A DNA stretch of 64,000 nt, taken from contig JAIXMR010000003.1 of assembly GCA_025677835.1 (NCBI GenBank), forward strand, positions 434,001-498,000, given 5' to 3'. A program made the translations under genes and the position numbers. Below, in pieces: positions 61,536 through 64,000 of this stretch; within the stretch, counting starts at the first letter, position 1, and every line of letters starts with the position of its first letter. Below the pieces are notes generated by a model. It was not told the origin of the DNA and did no database searches. It saw only the letters and a program-made list of their open reading frames with translations. This DNA comes from Sporodiniella umbellata. Taxonomy: Eukaryota; Mucoromycota; Mucoromycetes; Mucorales; Rhizopodaceae.

Positions 61536-61964
61536 CCTTGGAAAAACAAGGAGGCCAACGTCATAGTCAAGGTAAATCCATAACGCGAGTTCGTTCAAAG
61601 TCAAAAGATGGTTTAGATCGAAATCCTTCTCGGCCTATTTTCTGATAACACGGTTTTTTTTCAATGTAGTGTATGCCGTCTGCATGATGTCATCGCTATA
61701 GACCTGCCTTGGCCGCCGTTCACTCTCTTTCTCTCTGTTTCTCTTTCTCACACACTCTCTCTTTCTCTCTGTTTCTCTTTTGGTTTTACTCTAGGATGGA
61801 ATAGAGGAGAGCATGCGTTTTGAAAGGTGTGGGTAGGATGGACGGTGAAGAACGGTTTTCAACAGCCGCGGATGGTTTTGTCACCCCGAAGAGGCTATAA
61901 AAAGGGAAGGCTCGTTTTCATGTTGTTTTTTCACTTTATTTTTTTTTTCACAACCCTTCTCACT
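61233..61964. promoter_or_regulatory. Divergent promoter region of 281-aa gene and IF1
   Basis: About 730 bp. It contains an A-run (about 61250-61286), a T-run (61505-61526) and a CT-rich tandem repeat (61722-61781, two copies of a unit like TTTCTCTCTGTTTCTCTTT). A TATA-like element CTATAAAAAGG at 61896-61906 lies about 60 bp before the IF1 ATG, followed by a T/C-rich leader. Confidence 0.55.
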
Positions 61965-62267
61965 ATGCTCTCTGCTTCTGTCAAACCTGCTACCATCCGT
62001 AACGTCTTATCCCGTCGGTCTTTACACATGACTTGTATCCGACGCAACGAAGCGCCTAGTAATCGAGGCTTGAACGAGAAAGAAAAGGCCCAGGAGGCTA
62101 CTTGGGCTCGTAAACATGTAAGTGAGATGTGAGTAAGAAAGATAACTGACGGTTGTGAACAGGATGCTGAATTACTAGAAAAGTTAAAAAAGTCTTTGGC
62201 TGATCAAGAAAAGACAACGACTGAGATCCGAGCTCAGTTGGATAAGCTTGAAGGCAAGCACAAATAA
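61965..62267 (+). CDS. INH1: Mitochondrial ATPase inhibitor IF1
   Basis: Small coiled-coil inhibitor of the mitochondrial F1-ATPase under low membrane potential. Exons 61965-62117 and 62163-62267 give 85 aa, usual for IF1. The first 25 residues are an Arg/Ser-rich mitochondrial presequence (MLSASVKPATIRNVLSRRSL). The inhibitory helix follows: LNEKEKAQEATWARKHDAEL, then a dimerising coiled coil (LEKLKKSLADQEKT, IRAQLDKLEGK). The start is the ATG directly after the CT-rich leader; the frame is open upstream to 61827 but there is no earlier good context. Confidence 0.88.
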
Positions 62268-62372
62268 ACATGACTTGAGAAGAATGTTAGCCCCCCCCCC
62301 TCAAAAAAAAAAAGGGGGGCTTCTAATAAATAGAAAGATTTGAAAAAAAAAAAAAAAACACATACACACTTT

Positions 62373-63448
62373 TTATTCTTCTTCTTGTTGGGTGAGAGGT
62401 TCAGGCTTACCGTGCCAATGACGGTGCACGTCTTTTCCATACCAAACCAAGAGCTCTTGATCGGGTTCGATGATGCCTTGGGTCCAGCAAATCACTTGGT
62501 TGACTTGAGCCCCTTCGAGAAAAACAATATTGGCCTGATCGGCTGCTGCCTCGTTCATGAAATGAAATGGGCAATAACGTGGATGGCTTTCGTCCACGAT
62601 CGGCTCACCTGTCGCGTCCGTGGCGTCCAGCACGGTACGACGATACATGATGGCATAGTCCGAAGCACGGCCCACACGTTCCTTGAGCGAATCGTATTCA
62701 TCTTCACTCATCGGCACCCCAAAGTAGAACCCGATCGGTGCATTCGCCGGCAGTCTACGTTTGGCAAACAAGCCCAGACCCGCCTGGGGAATCAACGAAG
62801 GGGCGCGATACACCACATCGTTCCAGTCTTTCGGTACCGCCGACACATCCAACTCTTCCAATCGCCACTCGCCTGCTTCTTCCCCCGCAGGTGGGGTGGG
62901 GTAACGTGCTGTGGCCTGGGGAACGCCAAACAAAAACGGCCAATCATGTTCAAACAGCTTCTTCACCCAGTGTTGATACGCTTCGACCGCCTTGCTTTCA
63001 TCCCCCGGCTCGTACGCCAATCGAAACCAAGTCGCTCGACTGCCTTCCACTCGAAACGGTTCAAAATAACGATCCGAATTGGTGGTCAAAGACGCTGACG
63101 CTGAGTTGGCAGGTGTCTTTAGGTGAGCCCATGCAAACGCTGATGAGCCAAACAATCATAACAAAAAAAAAAAAAAAAATTTTTTTTTTTTTTTTATCGA
63201 TTTACCTTGCCTCGAAAGACAAGAGGAAGTGAAAGTTCTTTACTCAATTGACGATCCAATCTCAAAGCTTCCTTGATCAATTCTCCACGAGGCAAACAAC
63301 GATCGGGGTGTTGTCTTAATGCCAAAAAAAGCATATACGCCTGATTGTGCCAGCGGGGATGAAGGCTGTCCACTCGTTTTCTTTTGAATTCCACTGTCCA
63401 TTCACTTTCACTGGACAATCGCTTACTGCCTCTTGTCTTTTCCCCCAT
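62373..63448 (-). CDS. SET-domain protein, putative lysine methyltransferase
   Basis: Exons (minus) 63448-63206 and 63116-62373 give 328 aa. The SET core has GLGLFAKRRLPANAPIGFYF at its start, then a 60-residue insert, YCPFHFMNEAAADQANIVFL (the N-H-type pseudo-knot region, here F-M-N-E), and IIEPDQELLVWYG (the ELLVWYG end of SET). The N-terminal roughly 120 residues are helical and basic (KRKRVDSLHPRWHNQAYMLF). No zinc-binding pre-SET or post-SET cysteines are visible. The substrate is unknown, histone or other. Codon use is distinctly GC-rich. Exon 2 begins after a CTAAAG acceptor. Confidence 0.82.
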
Positions 63449-63501
63449 AACCACTTTCAACCGTGATTTTCAAACAAGCGTTTCTATGGAGAGTCCAAAG
63501 G

Positions 63502-63535
<34 letters not shown>

Positions 63536-64000
63536 AGAGAGAGAAACAGGCGGTTTCTTAATTTTTTTTTTTTTTTCTTTTTTTTTATGGGTAAAGCATG
63601 ACTGCCAAAAGAAGGGTTGTTCTCAAGCAATCCATGAATCCAACCCGACGGTACCTTTTGTTAGCCAATACCGAGAAGGCTTCATTCGATGCATACCATT
63701 TCTAAAGCGTGGATTAAAACCTCCCAAAAGATGGCCAACGTAGAAAATACAATTTCAACGGCCGCGGATACCCTTTTTTTTTTTTTTAGAGTTAAATACC
63801 TCTCTTTTTTCTTTTCTATCTCCCAATTTTTTTTATTTTTATTTTTTATTTTTTTTATGAGCAGGAGAACCAAGGTAAAGGCGAGTGGCAAGGGTGAATG
63901 ACTGGTTATTCAGTGCCAGAGTAGGGAAACGATAAGAGGGGGCTAAAAAAAAAAAAAAAAGGCATTTCTTGATGACCTTTCTTAACCCAAGTACGATGGT
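63449..64000. other. Right-edge region, no resolved gene
   Basis: Contains an A-run (about 63501-63531) followed by GA repeats, T-runs and short plus-strand frames: ATG at 63599 for 36 codons (MTAKRRVVLKQSMNPTRR start) and ATG at 63689. They could be the first exons of a gene running out of the window or noise; no motif is recognisable. Confidence 0.35.

Noticed and set aside
62340..63232. Plus-strand frames of 164 and 252 codons opposite the SET gene
   Set aside because: Antisense shadows in a GC-rich coding region; the minus strand has clear SET motifs and correct splicing.

Overview
This window looks like a nuclear genome segment from an early-diverging fungus of the Mucoromycota, most likely Mucorales. 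The DNA is AT-rich and full of poly-A and poly-T runs. The genes are densely packed and split by about ninety short spliceosomal introns, mostly 44-60 bp, with GTA(A/T)G donors, CTRAY-like branch sites and YAG acceptors. The proteins are eukaryotic throughout: CCT1, Rpn8, eL30, uS12, Rab2, a rhizopuspepsin-like protease and a fungal MFS permease. I saw no bacterial operons, tRNA genes, CRISPR arrays or intact transposons. The organism is inferred from gene structure and protein similarity only. I rebuilt exons by hand from splice signals, reading-frame phase and remembered conserved blocks; every CDS total given is a multiple of three.

Layout, left to right. 0.7-4.7 kb: an AP endonuclease, a mucin-like membrane protein, an unknown 174-aa protein and the spliceosomal factor MFAP1. 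6.4-7.6 kb: an aquaglyceroporin behind a TATA box. 9.2-13.9 kb: a GC-richer pair, an SH3/WW-like/RasGEF protein and a Cmr1/WDR76 WD40 protein. 15.3-19.4 kb: a ZUP1-type C78 deubiquitinase, the OLA1 ATPase, a Yippee-like protein and a small Cys-rich protein. 20.6-28.1 kb: a 10-exon MFS permease, CCT1 and a 12-exon CLC chloride transporter. 28.1-31.5 kb: a long non-coding or decayed stretch. 31.5-41 kb: an MRP-type ABC transporter, eL30, Rpn8, Rab2 and a secreted aspartic protease. 41.5-43.7 kb: a cyclic-nucleotide phosphodiesterase and an Oca1-like phosphatase. 43.7-46.6 kb: a second empty stretch. 46.6-55 kb: uS12, a UMP/CMP kinase with a mitochondrial-type N-terminus, an MT-A70 methyltransferase, a zinc-ribbon protein and OMA1. 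55-64 kb: an unknown 597-aa protein, EXO1, CCDC25, an unknown 281-aa protein, ATPase inhibitor IF1 and a SET-domain protein.

The most interesting gene is at 49537-52050 (minus). Joining eight exons gives one 682-aa protein with a nuclear localisation signal, a Myb/SANT-like domain, a textbook PCNA-binding (PIP) motif and a C-terminal MT-A70 adenine methyltransferase domain with an intact DPPW. Early-diverging fungi are known for abundant DNA 6mA. This architecture suggests a replication-coupled, maintenance-type DNA adenine methyltransferase. A second observation is a set of four GC-AG introns in four unrelated genes, all with the identical donor GCAAGT. Other structural oddities are an 11-nt micro-exon in the P-loop of Rab2 and a 4-nt first coding exon in uS12.

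Most neighbours have unrelated housekeeping roles, so no operon-like logic is claimed. Several compact arrangements may share regulatory DNA: divergent Rpn8/Rab2 and methyltransferase/zinc-ribbon pairs, and convergent ABC/eL30, CCT1/CLC and EXO1/CCDC25 pairs.
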